The notes: generated by a model not told the origin, from the letters alone. A stretch of DNA of 64,000 nt from Nocardiopsis quinghaiensis (GCF_008638365.1 NZ_VWVU01000008.1:62001-126000), one strand, 5' to 3'. Positions 52,717 to 62,342 are shown, numbered from the stretch's first letter. Numbers and translations: made by a program.

Positions 52717-54182
52717 GCCTGGTGCGGCCGACCGAGCCGGTTCCCGTCGACAAGCTGGGGCGTACCCACTTCATCGGCCTGGGCGGTGCGGGCATGTCCG
52801 GTATCGCCCGCGTACTGCTGCAGTCCGGGGTGGAGGTCTCCGGCAGCGACGCCCGCGACAGCGACACCCTGCGCGAGCTGGAGGAGATGGGCGCCGACGT
52901 CCACGTGGGGCACGCCGCCGAGAACCTCGGCGCGGCCGAGACCCTCGTGGTCTCCTCCGCCATCCGCGAGGACAACCCCGAACTGGCCGAGGCGGTCCGC
53001 CGGGACCTGCGCGTGCTGCCCCGGGCCGCCGCCCTGGGCGCGCTGCTGCTGGGCCGTGAGGGCATCGCCGTCTCCGGCACCCACGGCAAGACCACCACCA
53101 CCTCCATGGTCACGGTCGTGCTCCAGCACCTGGGCGTCGACCCCGGCTACGTGATCGGCGGCAGGCTGGTCACCACCGGCCTGGGCGCCGACGCCGGTAT
53201 GGGCGAGGTCATCGCGGTGGAGGCCGACGAGAGCGACGGCTCCTTCCTCATGCTCTCCCCGAAGATCGCCGTGGTAACCAACGTCGAGGCCGACCACCTG
53301 GACAACTACAGCGGCATCGAGGAGATCCACGCCAACTTCGCCTCGTTCGTCGACCGCGTCGAGCGCACCCTGGTCGTGGGCGTCGACGACCCCGGGGCCC
53401 GGCGGGTGGCCGAGCTGGCCCGCGAGCGCGGGAAGAAGGTGCTCACCTACGGCGAGGCCGAGGACGCCGACTACCGGATCACCCGGGTGCGCGCACGCGG
53501 CTTCACCACCGAGTTCACCGTCCGGCCCGCGGACGGCGAGCCCGTGGACGGCCGGCTCGCCGTCCCGGGCCGCCACAACGTGCTCAACGCGGCCGCCGCC
53601 GTCGCCGTCGCCGACGAGCTGGGCCACGACCTGGACGTGGCGGTGGAGGGCCTCGCCGGCTTCGCCGGTGCCGCACGCCGTTTCGAGCTCAAGGGCGAGG
53701 CCGGGGGCGTGGTCGTCTACGACAGCTACGCCCACCACCCCACCGAGATCGAGGCCGACCTGTACGCCACCCGGGCCGTGCTGGCGTCCTTCGCCGAGGA
53801 GGCGGAGGCGGCCGGCGGGGCCGGGGACGAGCGTTCCGCGGGCCGGATCGTCGCCCTGTTCCAGCCGCACCTGTACAGCCGCACCCGCATCTTCGCCGAG
53901 GAGTTCGCCACCGCGCTGAGCCTGGCCGACGAGGTCGTGGTGATGGAGGTCTACGCCGCGCGGGAGGACCCCGAGCCCGGAGTCACCGGCGAGCTGATCA
54001 CCTCGCGTGTGGACCACGACCGTGTGTGGTACGTGCCCGGCAGGGGCGAGGTCGTGCGCAGGGTGGCCGAACTGGTCCGTCCCGGCGACATCGTGCTCAC
54101 CATGGGCGCGGGCGACGTCACCGAGCTGGGTCCGCGCATCGTGGAGGCCGTCGCAGGGGCGGCCGACGACGTCCGGGGCTGA
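52713..54182 (+). CDS. murC: UDP-N-acetylmuramate--L-alanine ligase
   Basis: First Mur ligase, adding L-Ala to UDP-MurNAc. Motifs: THFIGLGGAGMSGIARVLLQ, VSSAIREDNPELAEAVR, P-loop IAVSGTHGKTTTTSMVTVVL, EADESDGSFLMLSPKIAVVT, NVEADHLDNYSGIEEIHANF and VYDSYAHHPTEIEADL. A short Ala/Glu/Gly-rich insertion (about residues 357-378) lies in the C-terminal domain; 489 aa. ATG 52713 overlaps murG by 4 nt (ATGA). Confidence 0.97.
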   Translation: MSLVRPTEPVPVDKLGRTHFIGLGGAGMSGIARVLLQSGVEVSGSDARDSDTLRELEEMGADVHVGHAAENLGAAETLVVSSAIREDNPELAEAVRRDLRVLPRAAALGALLLGREGIAVSGTHGKTTTTSMVTVVLQHLGVDPGYVIGGRLVTTGLGADAGMGEVIAVEADESDGSFLMLSPKIAVVTNVEADHLDNYSGIEEIHANFASFVDRVERTLVVGVDDPGARRVAELARERGKKVLTYGEAEDADYRITRVRARGFTTEFTVRPADGEPVDGRLAVPGRHNVLNAAAAVAVADELGHDLDVAVEGLAGFAGAARRFELKGEAGGVVVYDSYAHHPTEIEADLYATRAVLASFAEEAEAAGGAGDERSAGRIVALFQPHLYSRTRIFAEEFATALSLADEVVVMEVYAAREDPEPGVTGELITSRVDHDRVWYVPGRGEVVRRVAELVRPGDIVLTMGAGDVTELGPRIVEAVAGAADDVRG

Positions 54183-54275
54183 TCGCGGGGCCGTGCCGCC
54201 TGCCCACGCACCGGGCCGTCCCCGACCGGGACGGGGAGTACGGACCGGGACGAGCACACGGTAGGGAGGGCACAG

Positions 54276-55004
54276 GTGGACGCTGAACGGGACGAGGCCG
54301 CTGGGGAAACCGGGGCGCGTGGGGGATCCGACCCGTGGAAGGTCACCTTCGTGGCACTGCTGGTGGTGGCCCTGGTCTGCGTGGTCACCTGGATCCTGCT
54401 CGGCTCCCGGCTGCTCGTGGTCCGCGACGTCGCGGTCACCGGCGTGGAGCGGGTCCCGACGGAGGAGGTGGTCGCGGCCGTGGACGTGGCCACCGGCACG
54501 CCCCTGCTCCGGGTCGACCTCGACCAGAGCGGCGAGCGCGCCGAGTCCCTCTCCCTGGTGGAGTCGGCCACGGTCACACGCGGCTGGCCCGCCACCCTGG
54601 AGGTCGAGGTGGTCGAGCGCCAGCCCCTGCTGGCCGTCCGGGTGGGGGAGGAGTACCGGCTCGTGGACGGTGACGGTGTGCGTATCGAGGACTCCGAGCA
54701 CCGCCCCGACACCCACCCGCTGGTCCGGGTCACCGGCGAGATCGAGGGCAACGGGGGCGTCCGCGCGGCCGCGGACATCGCCGAACAGGCCCCGGAACCC
54801 CTCCTCGCCCGGATCCGGCTCATCGACGCCACCGAGCCCGGCACGATCGTCGTCGAGCTCACCGACGGTTCCCTCGTCGAGTGGGGCTCCTCCGAGGGCA
54901 CGGCCGACAAGAGCGCCGTCCTGCGGGTGCTCATGAGCGAGCACCCGCCGCGGGAAGGGCGTGTGTACGACGTGGCGACCCCCGACCTGGCCATCGTCAG
55001 GTGA
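54276..55004 (+). CDS. ftsQ: cell division protein FtsQ
   Basis: A bitopic divisome scaffold of 242 aa. A short acidic cytoplasmic tail, one TM helix (TFVALLVVALVCVVTWILLG) and the POTRA domain (LVVRDVAVTGVERVPTEEVV, then TPLLRVDLDQ and RGWPATLEVEVVERQPLLAV) are followed by a beta domain. GTG 54276 follows GGGAGGGCACAG. It lies 93 nt after murC and upstream of the ftsZ promoter region, the standard ftsQ-ftsZ order. Confidence 0.94.
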   Translation: MDAERDEAAGETGARGGSDPWKVTFVALLVVALVCVVTWILLGSRLLVVRDVAVTGVERVPTEEVVAAVDVATGTPLLRVDLDQSGERAESLSLVESATVTRGWPATLEVEVVERQPLLAVRVGEEYRLVDGDGVRIEDSEHRPDTHPLVRVTGEIEGNGGVRAAADIAEQAPEPLLARIRLIDATEPGTIVVELTDGSLVEWGSSEGTADKSAVLRVLMSEHPPREGRVYDVATPDLAIVR

Positions 55005-55191
55005 AGTGATCTTCAGGACCTGGGAAAGGAAAAGACGCGGCGGTCGGAGCCGGTCGCCACCCGGCTCGGGTGCTTCCGGACCGCGCGTGGCCAGGCCCGG
55101 GACGGCTCGCGCGGACATTGCCAGACGCGACGCGCCGGGAGCGCACATCGCTTCCCCGCGTCGTGCGACGTTAGGCTGAACTCGTCACCGG

Positions 55192-55220
55192 TTGCCCGTG
55201 GTCGGCGGTCCGCTTACTGT
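55192..55220 (+). promoter_or_regulatory. ftsZ promoter in the ftsQ-ftsZ gap
   Basis: TTGCCC (55192-55197) and TACTGT (55215-55220) are separated by 17 bp, giving a start near 55227 and a leader of about 270 nt. A further TAGGCT box is at 55172-55177. The 496-nt gap 55005-55500 has no gene I can support. Several ftsZ promoters in this interval are known from Streptomyces. Confidence 0.6.
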
Positions 55221-55500
55221 CGGGAAGCACAACCAACGTCAACAAAGCAGCAAAACACGCTTTTCGGGTACGCAGGAACCGTTCCATCCCGTTTCACGGC
55301 GGACCGCACAGGTCCCGCCACGTAGACGGAAGACGGGATCCGGCGGCCCGGGGTCCCCGACCACGGCGTCACACACGTCCCGTCGGAGAACCCGAAACGC
55401 ACACTGTAGAACCGGATGCCGGTCCGGCGGCGTATCCGGTGGCCCACAGCCACCGGAGGCGGAGGCGGAACGGCGTATGCGAGCGGAAAGGCCCCTCGTC

Positions 55501-57075
55501 GTGGCAGCACCGCAGAACTACCTCGCGGTCATCAAAGTCGTCGGCATCGGCGGCGGCGGTGTCAACGCCGTCAACCGAATGATCGAAGAGGGGCTCAAAG
55601 GCGTCGAGTTCATCGCCATCAATACCGACGCCCAGGCGCTGTTGATGAGCGACGCCGACGTCAAGCTCGACGTCGGCCGTGAACTCACACGCGGCCTGGG
55701 AGCCGGAGCCAACCCCGACGTCGGCCGCAGGGCGGCCGAGGACCACCGGGAGGAGATCGAGGAGGTCCTCAAGGGCGCCGACATGGTCTTCGTCACCGCC
55801 GGCGAGGGCGGCGGTACGGGCACCGGCGGCGCCCCGGTCGTGGCCAACATCGCCCGCTCCCTGGGCGCCCTCACCATCGGTGTGGTCACCCGCCCCTTCG
55901 GCTTCGAGGGCAAGCGGCGCGCGACCCAGGCCGAGTCGGGGATAGCGATGCTCCGCGAGGAGGTCGACACGCTCATCGTGATCCCCAACGACCGGCTGCT
56001 GTCGATCTCCGACCGCCAGGTCAGCGTGTTGGACGCCTTCAAGGCCGCCGACCAGGTCCTGCTCTCCGGTGTGCAGGGCATCACCGACCTGATCACCACA
56101 CCGGGACTGATCAACCTGGACTTCGCCGACGTCAAGTCGGTCATGTCGGGGGCGGGGTCGGCACTCATGGGCATCGGGTCCGCACGCGGGGACGACCGGG
56201 CGGTCGCGGCGGCGGAGATGGCGATCTCCTCGCCACTGCTGGAAGCGAGTATCGACGGCGCACACGGTGTGCTGCTGTCCATCCAGGGCGGTTCCGACCT
56301 GGGGCTGTTCGAGATCAACGAGGCGGCACAGCTCGTCGCGAACTCGGCGGCCCCCGAGGCCAACATCATCTTCGGCGCCGTCATCGACGACGCCCTGGGC
56401 GACGAGGTCCGGGTCACCGTTATAGCGGCGGGTTTCGACGAGCCGGAGATCACCGGGCCGGTGGTGAGGGAGCGCCAGCCGGTGGACCCTCCTGAGGCCG
56501 TCGTCCCCAAGGCAGGCATCACGTTCGCCAAGGAGGAGTCGTCCGCTCCGGCGGCGCCCGCCGAGGCGGGCGCGAGCGGGACGTCGGCCACCAGCATGCC
56601 GTGGATCACGCAGAACCGTTCGGCCGAGCCCGCCCCGGAGGCGGCCCGTCCGCAGACACGACCGGTCCAGCAGCAGCCGGTTCAGCAGCCGGTCCAGCAG
56701 CAGCCCGTTCAGCAGCAGCAGCCGTCCCAGGCGCAGCCCGTCCAGCGGCAGGCCCAGCAGCCGGTCGAGGCCGAGCCCGTCCAGCAGGAGCGGTCCGCGC
56801 CGGTCGAGTCGGACCCGGTCGTGCGGACCCCGGCCCACGGCACGTCCTCCTTCGCGGCGGAGAACTCGCCCGTCGCCCCGGCGGCCGAACCGGCCGGGGC
56901 CGAGGAGCCGCAGGCGGCCCAGGAGGAGCCGCCCGCGTACGAGGAGAGCCAGCCCAGCCGTATCCACGCCGTCGCGGACTCCACCGCCGAGCGGCGGGGG
57001 GAGGCGCCCACGCCCCGCCGCCGGGTCATCTTCGACGACCCCGACGACCTGGACGTGCCGGAGTTCCTGAAGTAG
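55501..57075 (+). CDS. ftsZ: cell division GTPase FtsZ with extended linker
   Basis: Tubulin-like GTPase that forms the Z ring. The core (residues ~1-320) begins [20 protein letters not shown]; the GTP signature [14 protein letters not shown] is at 101-114, and the synergy-loop region is [20 protein letters not shown]. The linker (~320-510) is about 190 residues, Gln/Pro/Val-rich with repeated VQQ/PVQQQ units; typical FtsZ is 380-400 aa and this one is 524. The C-terminal peptide [11 protein letters not shown], which binds SepF and other tethers, is intact. GTG 55501 matches the conserved actinobacterial N-terminus; ATG 55477 is an in-frame alternative. Confidence 0.97.
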   Translation: MAAPQNYLAVIKVVGIGGGGVNAVNRMIEEGLKGVEFIAINTDAQALLMSDADVKLDVGRELTRGLGAGANPDVGRRAAEDHREEIEEVLKGADMVFVTAGEGGGTGTGGAPVVANIARSLGALTIGVVTRPFGFEGKRRATQAESGIAMLREEVDTLIVIPNDRLLSISDRQVSVLDAFKAADQVLLSGVQGITDLITTPGLINLDFADVKSVMSGAGSALMGIGSARGDDRAVAAAEMAISSPLLEASIDGAHGVLLSIQGGSDLGLFEINEAAQLVANSAAPEANIIFGAVIDDALGDEVRVTVIAAGFDEPEITGPVVRERQPVDPPEAVVPKAGITFAKEESSAPAAPAEAGASGTSATSMPWITQNRSAEPAPEAARPQTRPVQQQPVQQPVQQQPVQQQQPSQAQPVQRQAQQPVEAEPVQQERSAPVESDPVVRTPAHGTSSFAAENSPVAPAAEPAGAEEPQAAQEEPPAYEESQPSRIHAVADSTAERRGEAPTPRRRVIFDDPDDLDVPEFLK

Positions 57076-57083
57076 CCGTCCCA

Positions 57084-57103
57084 CCCGGGCCCTCCGGCCC
57101 GGG
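57084..57103 (+). terminator. hairpin after ftsZ
   Basis: CCCGGGCC (57084-57091) and GGCCCGGG (57096-57103) form a perfect 8-bp stem with a 4-nt loop, 8 nt after the ftsZ stop. No U-tract. The remaining gap to 57430 holds no supported gene; TAGGGT at 57263-57268 is a possible -10 box for pgeF. Confidence 0.6.
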
Positions 57104-57430
57104 AGCGGGGGCCGTCTCGCGCGCGGCTCCCTCCTCCTCGTGGGAGGACGGTGCGCTCCGGGCCGTCTGCGGCGAGGGCGTCCCGGCACCTCGGCGCGAC
57201 CGCCCCGGCCGGACGCCGTCGGCGGCCGACCACGGGGATGATCCGGCCTGGTACCGCGGTGGTAGGGTCCTGGACCGAGGGGACGGCGGGCGGGGCCGGA
57301 AAAGGCCGCTTTTCTTCTTTCCTCGGACAAACCCTTCGTCCGGGCCCGAACGGGCCGTAGGCGACCGCGTCGGATCCATGGTCCGCGGTGCGGACCGGGC
57401 CCCTCCCGAGGAGCGGGAGGACTCGAACGG

Positions 57431-58150
57431 ATGGGCAACGTCATCGACCTGGGGCACGGGATACGCGCCTCCGTCACCGAGCGGCGCGGAGGGACGAGCG
57501 CCCCGCCCTACGACTCGCTCAACCTGGGCCTGGGCACGGGCGACGACCGCGAGGCGGTGCTCGCCAACCGCAGGGCCGCCGCCCGGGACCTGGGGTTCGA
57601 CTCCGACCGGATCGTGTGGATGGACCAGGTGCACGGCGCCGACGTGCTCGTGGCCGCCGAACCCGGCGGTGTGGGCACCTGCGACGGTGTGGTCACCACC
57701 CGCCCGGACCTGGTCCTGGCCTCGCTGGCCGCCGACTGCCTGCCCGTCCTGGCCGCCGACGCCGAGGCGGGCGTGCTGGGCGCCGCCCACTCAGGGCGCC
57801 TCGGCACCGTCCACGGGGTGGCCGCCAACCTGGTCGCGGCCATGGTCGGCCAGGGCGCCCGCGCCGACCGCATCACCGTCTTCCTCGGCCCGGCCATCTG
57901 CGGCGGGTGCTACGAGGTACCGCCGCGGCTGCGGGACGAGACCGCCCGCGACACCCCCGAGGCGGCCTGCACCACCCGCGAGGGCACCGCCGGGGTGGAC
58001 ATGCGCGCCGCCGTCACCGCCCAGCTGCGTCGGGCGGGCGTCACCGACATCCGCGCCGACGGCCGCTGCACCCTGGAGAGCCCCGAGCTGTTCTCCCACC
58101 GCCGGAACGCGCCGACCGGAAGGTTCGGGGCCTTCCTCTGGCGGGCCTGA
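57431..58150 (+). CDS. pgeF: YfiH/YlmD-family purine nucleoside phosphorylase / copper oxidoreductase
   Basis: A 239-residue protein of the YfiH/LACC1 family (PF02578), acting on purine nucleosides and, in E. coli, removing mis-incorporated L-Ser-type residues from peptidoglycan precursors. Motifs: QVHGADVLVAA (His ligand), LAADCLPVLAAD (Cys), LGAAHSGRLGTVHGVA (His) and LGPAICGGCYEVP. It follows ftsZ as in most Gram-positive dcw clusters (ylmD). ATG 57431 has GGAGGA about 9 nt upstream. The enzymatic role in this organism is inferred. Confidence 0.9.
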   Translation: MGNVIDLGHGIRASVTERRGGTSAPPYDSLNLGLGTGDDREAVLANRRAAARDLGFDSDRIVWMDQVHGADVLVAAEPGGVGTCDGVVTTRPDLVLASLAADCLPVLAADAEAGVLGAAHSGRLGTVHGVAANLVAAMVGQGARADRITVFLGPAICGGCYEVPPRLRDETARDTPEAACTTREGTAGVDMRAAVTAQLRRAGVTDIRADGRCTLESPELFSHRRNAPTGRFGAFLWRA

Positions 58151-58366
58151 CCGTCGTACCGGGCCACCAGGGCGTGTTCCGGATATCACAGGGGCCACGC
58201 AGTGTTTCCTGTTTCCCGATGGCCGTCCACCCCGTGCCCCCGGGCAGGGGAGGAGTGCGGACGCGCCGTGTCGTGGCAGGCCAGGGTGGTGGACGCCGGG
58301 ATTGTGTAGTAGGCACGAGGGTGTGGGAAGTAACAGCAGTGGGATCCGTCCCAGGGAAGGAAGACC

Positions 58367-59095
58367 GTGACACACGCCGACCCCGCTCGCGTCGAGCGGG
58401 TCCGCGCCAACCTCGACGCCGTACGGGGCAGGATCGAGGCGGCCTGTGACAAGGCCGACCGTGCCCCCGGGGAAGTGTCGCTGGTCGCCGTCACCAAGAC
58501 CTATCCGGCCTCCGACGTACGGATCCTCGCCTCCCTCGGAGTCACCGAGGTGGGGGAGAACCGCGACCAGGAGGCGGCCCCCAAGGCCGCCGAGACCGCT
58601 GACCTCGATCTGACCTGGCACTTCGTCGGCCAGTTACAGACCAACAAGGCCCGTTCGGTGGCCTCCTACGCCGACGTCGTGCACTCGGTCGACCGCGCCA
58701 GACTGGCCCGGGCACTGGGCGAGCGCGCGGCCGCGGCCGACCGCCGCCTCACCTGCCTGGTCCAGATCAACCTCGACGAGGACTCGCGGGCCGGGGTGAT
58801 CGGGCCGCGCGGGGGAGTCGACCCCGGCGACGCGCTCGGACTCGCCGCGCGGATCGACGAGCACGAGGCGCTCACCCTCGGTGGTGTGATGGCGGTCGCC
58901 CCTCGCGGGGGTGATCCCGGTGACGCGTTCGCACGTCTTCACACGGTCGCCAGTCGGATCCGGGACCGTTATCCTCGGGCGACGGTGATCTCCGCGGGTA
59001 TGAGCGGGGACCTCGAAGCGGCGATCGAGCGAGGCGCGACACACCTCCGACTCGGTACGGCGTTGCTCGGCAACCGGGAACCGATCGTGGGGTAA
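58367..59095 (+). CDS. YggS/YlmE-family PLP homeostasis protein
   Basis: A single-domain PLP-binding TIM-barrel protein of 242 aa. The PLP lysine is in SLVAVTKTYPASDV. Others: LGVTEVGENRDQEAAPK, WHFVGQLQTNKARSVA, VQINLDEDSRAGV, LGGVMAVAPRGGDPG, VISAGMSGDLEAAIERGATH and LRLGTALLGNR. It buffers free pyridoxal phosphate and is implicated in amino-acid balance. GTG 58367 follows AGGAAGACC. It lies between pgeF and sepF (ylmD-ylmE-sepF order). Confidence 0.95.
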   Translation: MTHADPARVERVRANLDAVRGRIEAACDKADRAPGEVSLVAVTKTYPASDVRILASLGVTEVGENRDQEAAPKAAETADLDLTWHFVGQLQTNKARSVASYADVVHSVDRARLARALGERAAAADRRLTCLVQINLDEDSRAGVIGPRGGVDPGDALGLAARIDEHEALTLGGVMAVAPRGGDPGDAFARLHTVASRIRDRYPRATVISAGMSGDLEAAIERGATHLRLGTALLGNREPIVG

Positions 59096-59230
59096 TGTCC
59101 CCACATAGACCTTGGAGCCCGTCTGTGGAATTCGCCCCAATGGGTGCTCACCCCCCAGGACACGGGGTTGACGGGTCAGTACGGAGGAGTCGGCTGCGGT
59201 GAAGGCCGCGGGGACGACGGAGGACATGAG

Positions 59231-59758
59231 ATGGCCGGCGCGATGCGCAAGATGGCGGTCTACCTCGGCCTCGTGGAGGACGACCGTTACGATCACCGCT
59301 ATGCGGACGAATATGATGAGTTCGACGATTTCGACGAGGGAGTGGACGAGCAGCGTGCCCGCGATGCTGACAGCCCACCCGGCGAGGAAGCACGAGGCGA
59401 CGCAGTGATGGACACCGGCGGCTACCTGGGTACAGGTGAACGACGCGGTGGTATGACCGCGACCGCTTCCACCGCCGACCTCGCGCGAATCACCACGCTC
59501 CATCCCCGCACCTACAACGAGGCGCGTACCATCGGAGAGCACTTCCGGGAGGGCACGCCGGTGATCATGAACCTGACCGAGATGGTCGACAGCGACGCCA
59601 AGCGTCTGGTCGACTTCGCGGCTGGCCTGATCTTCGGTCTGCATGGCAGTATCGAACGCGTCACCAACAAGGTGTTCCTGCTGTCCCCGGCCAACGTCGA
59701 GGTGACCGCCGAGGACAAGGCGCGGATCGCCGAGCGAGGGTTCTTCAATCAGAGCTAG
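59231..59758 (+). CDS. sepF: cell division protein SepF
   Basis: FtsZ membrane tether of 175 aa. The N-terminal amphipathic helix ([17 protein letters not shown]) is followed by an acidic Asp/Tyr/Glu linker (~18-75) and the SepF core: [60 protein letters not shown] and [20 protein letters not shown] 59231 is chosen because it places the membrane helix at the N-terminus and GGAGGA precedes it. In actinobacteria lacking FtsA and ZipA, SepF is the main Z-ring anchor; it binds the FtsZ C-terminal peptide. Confidence 0.95.
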   Translation: MAGAMRKMAVYLGLVEDDRYDHRYADEYDEFDDFDEGVDEQRARDADSPPGEEARGDAVMDTGGYLGTGERRGGMTATASTADLARITTLHPRTYNEARTIGEHFREGTPVIMNLTEMVDSDAKRLVDFAAGLIFGLHGSIERVTNKVFLLSPANVEVTAEDKARIAERGFFNQS

Positions 59759-59797
59759 AACACCACATTTGTCCAGAGATTGGGTCGAGGAACGACC

Positions 59798-60088
59798 GTG
59801 AGTATCGTCCTGTCCGTGCTGATCACACTGTTGCAGCTCTTCATTTTCGTGCTGCTGGCGAGGGTGATCCTGGAGATGGTGCAGTCCTTCTCCAGAACGT
59901 GGCGCCCCACTGGGTTCGTGCTCGTGATCGCCGAGATCGTGTACACGATCACCGACCCGCCACTGAGGTTCCTGCGTAGGTTCATCAAGCCGGTACGCCT
60001 GGGGAGCGTCTCACTCGACCTGAGCGTCCTGGTCCTCTTCATCGGTGTGTACATCTTGATTGCCCTGCTCAGTCCCTTTGCCCGGTAG
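59798..60088 (+). CDS. YggT-family membrane protein
   Basis: A 96-residue protein with two hydrophobic segments (SIVLSVLITLLQLFIFVLLA and the C-terminal SLDLSVLVLFIGVYILIALL) and the conserved cytoplasmic/periplasmic stretch YTITDPPLRFLRRFIKPVRL. The YggT family is consistently located between sepF and divIVA and may have a role in envelope organisation or osmotic tolerance; function is not established. GTG 59798 is preceded by GAGGAACGACC. Confidence 0.93.
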   Translation: MSIVLSVLITLLQLFIFVLLARVILEMVQSFSRTWRPTGFVLVIAEIVYTITDPPLRFLRRFIKPVRLGSVSLDLSVLVLFIGVYILIALLSPFAR

Positions 60089-60138
60089 GGAGAACGAACG
60101 AGGGGCGGAGGGTCCGCCCCGGATTCCGCTATGTGGTC

Positions 60139-60166
60139 TTGGTCATGATCCGGAATGTCGTAAGGT
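60139..60166 (+). promoter_or_regulatory. divIVA promoter
   Basis: TTGGTC (60139-60144) and TAAGGT (60161-60166) with a 16-bp spacer have the same layout and -10 box as the mraZ promoter. The predicted start is near 60173, about 48 nt before divIVA. Confidence 0.6.
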
Positions 60167-60220
60167 CACGATCAGGTAGCGTCCCTACGGACAGACTCCA
60201 AGCGCGCCAAGGAGACGAAG

Positions 60221-61090
60221 ATGCCGCTGACACCCGCCGATGTGCGGAACAAGCAGTTCAGTACGACCCGGCTCCGACCGGGATACGACGAGGAAGAGGT
60301 CGACGCCTTCCTCGACGAGGTCGAGTCCGAGCTCGACCGGCTGATCCAGGAGAACGAGGAACTGCGCGGCAAGCTGGCCGAGTGCCTGCGGGGCAAGGTA
60401 CCCAACGCCGGTATGCAGGACTTCCAGGAGCAGGCTCCTGAGCAGCAGCACGAGCAGATGCGCCCCGAGCCGGTCCAGCAGCCCCAGGCCGTCGAGCCGC
60501 AGCCCCCGGCCCAGCAGCAGATGCCGATGACCGGCGCGAACCTGGCCATGGGCGGCGAGGAGAACATGGACACGGCCGCCCGCGTCCTGGCCCTCGCCCA
60601 GCAGACCGCCGACCAGGCGATCTCCGACGCGCGCCGCGAGGCCGACGAGACCCTCGGCCGCGCCCGCCACGAGTCCGAGGACATCCTCGGCAAGGCCCGC
60701 CAGCAGGCTGACCAGATCATCGGTGAGGCCCGCGCCCGTTCGGAGAACCTGGACCGGGACGCGCAGGAGCGGCACCGTCAGGTCATGGGCAGCCTCGTGC
60801 AGCAGCGCGAGGAGCTGGAGCACAAGGTCAACGTCCTCAAGGGCTTCGAGCGCGAGTACCGCAGCCGCCTGAAGGACTACTTCGAGCGTCAGCTGCGTGA
60901 GCTCAACGAGGAGAACAAGCCCGCGGAGCCGAACCCGAACACCACGGGCGGCTTCCAGACGATGGCTCCGCAGAACGGCGGCACGCCCGCTCTCCAGCAC
61001 GGCCCCGCAGCGGGCAACCCGTTCGGGCAGCCCGAGCCCGCCCAGCACGGTGGGTTCCACCCGGGTGAGGCTCCGCACGAGCGTCGCTGA
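60221..61090 (+). CDS. divIVA: polar growth scaffold DivIVA (Wag31)
   Basis: A coiled-coil protein recruiting the polar cell-wall synthesis machinery; essential in actinomycetes. The N-terminal membrane-binding module (PLTPADVRNKQFSTTRLRPG, YDEEEVDAFLDEVESELDRL) is typical. A Gln/Pro-rich spacer (residues ~70-110) separates it from a long coiled coil (TAARVLALAQQTADQAISDA through EREYRSRLKDYFERQLRELN), and a Gly/Pro/Asn-rich disordered tail ends it. 289 aa. ATG 60221 follows AAGGAGACGAAG. Last conserved gene of the cluster, with its own promoter. Confidence 0.97.
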   Translation: MPLTPADVRNKQFSTTRLRPGYDEEEVDAFLDEVESELDRLIQENEELRGKLAECLRGKVPNAGMQDFQEQAPEQQHEQMRPEPVQQPQAVEPQPPAQQQMPMTGANLAMGGEENMDTAARVLALAQQTADQAISDARREADETLGRARHESEDILGKARQQADQIIGEARARSENLDRDAQERHRQVMGSLVQQREELEHKVNVLKGFEREYRSRLKDYFERQLRELNEENKPAEPNPNTTGGFQTMAPQNGGTPALQHGPAAGNPFGQPEPAQHGGFHPGEAPHERR

Positions 61091-61160
61091 CGATTCGGCG
61101 GCATCTGCTCCGAACAACTGAAGACTCCGGCACAACACGTGTAAAGGCCCTGGTCGATCC

Positions 61161-62342
61161 GTGATCCTTAGCATCCTCGCAACCGTGGCGGTGCTGGCGG
61201 CCATCGCCGTCATCGCGGCTGCCCTGGTTCTCGCCGAAACCGTCCTGGTGTACGTGGCACTGGGACTGGCCGGCACCAGCGCCCTCCTACTGCTGGGGGC
61301 GCTCGTCCAGGGAAGGTCCGGCGGGGACAGACCGGATCGCTCCGGGACGGACGGTTTGGGGAAGGCGTCCGTCCATACCGCGACCTCCTACGCGGCGGCA
61401 CCGGGCACACACGTGGAGCCGGAGTACTCCGGGCGCGTACCCGCGCCGGTCTCCGGATCGGTGCGGGAACCCCCTGTCCCCGAGCGTCCTTCCTGGACGG
61501 TTCCGGCGTCGGACGACTCCGACCACGAGGAGCCGGAGTACGACGTTCCCCGCTGGCAGACTCCCACGGCCCACGAGTGGCCGGAACCGGACACGGCGGC
61601 TCCCGCCCCCGTCCCGGCCGAGGAGGAGCCCTCCCGCTGGGAGACCCCCGCTGAGGGCGGCTGGCGGATTCCTGCCCGGATGTACGGGGAACGAGTGGCC
61701 GAGACGGTCTCCGAGCCCGAGCCTGAAACCGAGCCCGAGGCCGAGGGTGAGCCCGGGGCCGGTGAGCACGTCCCGGACGCCTCTCCCTTCTCCTACAGCA
61801 TTCCTGGTCGTTCCTCCGAGGGAGCGGGCGGGGAGGACGTCTCCGAGGAGCCCTCCGCCGACGGTTCCGGGGACTGGACTGAGGAAGGGGACCGGGCGGC
61901 AGGGGAGGGGGCCTCTCCCTTCTCCTACAGCATTCCCGACCGTTCCTCCGAGAGAGCGGGCGGGGAGGACGTCTCCGAGGAGCCCTCCGCCGACGGTTCC
62001 CAGGACCGGCCGGAGGAAGAGGACGGGGCGCCGGAGGCCACCGCCTTCGAGGCGGTCACCGAGGACCCGGAACCGGTGACCGGCCACGGTGCCGAGGAGG
62101 GGGACGGCGCCGGAGCCGAGGACGGCGGGGAGGGGACCGAGCCGTCGGCCGACGAGGGGGCCGAGCGCGTCGAGCCCTTCAGCTACCACGTTCCCGTCGG
62201 CCCCTCAGGCGAGGCGGTCGGGGAGGACGGGGACTTCGGGGAGAACGAGGATTCCGGGGAGGACGGGGAGGGCGCCTCCGCCGTGGCCTGTGCCGCCGCC
62301 TCGGAGCGCGACCCGGGCAGCAGCTCCGACGACGGCCGCTGA
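61161..62342 (+). CDS. membrane-anchored acidic repeat protein, unknown function
   Basis: I do not recognise a family. Two adjoining N-terminal hydrophobic segments (residues ~2-25 and ~28-50) are followed by ~340 hydrophilic residues extremely rich in Glu, Asp, Pro, Ser and Gly, strongly acidic and probably disordered. A motif SPFSYSIP-x-RSSE-x-AGGED recurs: two 30-residue near-identical copies 44 residues apart, and a diverged third copy starting EPFSYHVP near residue 335. The hairpin-like N-terminus would leave the acidic tail on one side of the membrane. GTG 61161 has only a weak AAAGG upstream. It lies between divIVA and the terminator shared with ileS, so a link to polar growth is possible but unproven. 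Confidence 0.7.
   Translation: MILSILATVAVLAAIAVIAAALVLAETVLVYVALGLAGTSALLLLGALVQGRSGGDRPDRSGTDGLGKASVHTATSYAAAPGTHVEPEYSGRVPAPVSGSVREPPVPERPSWTVPASDDSDHEEPEYDVPRWQTPTAHEWPEPDTAAPAPVPAEEEPSRWETPAEGGWRIPARMYGERVAETVSEPEPETEPEAEGEPGAGEHVPDASPFSYSIPGRSSEGAGGEDVSEEPSADGSGDWTEEGDRAAGEGASPFSYSIPDRSSERAGGEDVSEEPSADGSQDRPEEEDGAPEATAFEAVTEDPEPVTGHGAEEGDGAGAEDGGEGTEPSADEGAERVEPFSYHVPVGPSGEAVGEDGDFGENEDSGEDGEGASAVACAAASERDPGSSSDDGR
61779..62000 (+). repeat. 90-bp coding repeat, two copies 132 bp apart
   Basis: 61779-61868 and 61911-62000 are almost identical at DNA level and encode the repeated motif of the acidic membrane protein. The near identity suggests a recent in-frame duplication. Confidence 0.85.

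Noticed and set aside
56650..56800. Tandem repeat-like DNA resembling a CRISPR or satellite array
   Set aside because: It is in frame within ftsZ and encodes the VQQ/PVQQQ linker; units are irregular and there are no spacers.
61779..62000. 90-bp repeat pair as a mobile element
   Set aside because: The copies are in frame inside one gene, with no terminal repeats or transposase; internal duplication explains them.
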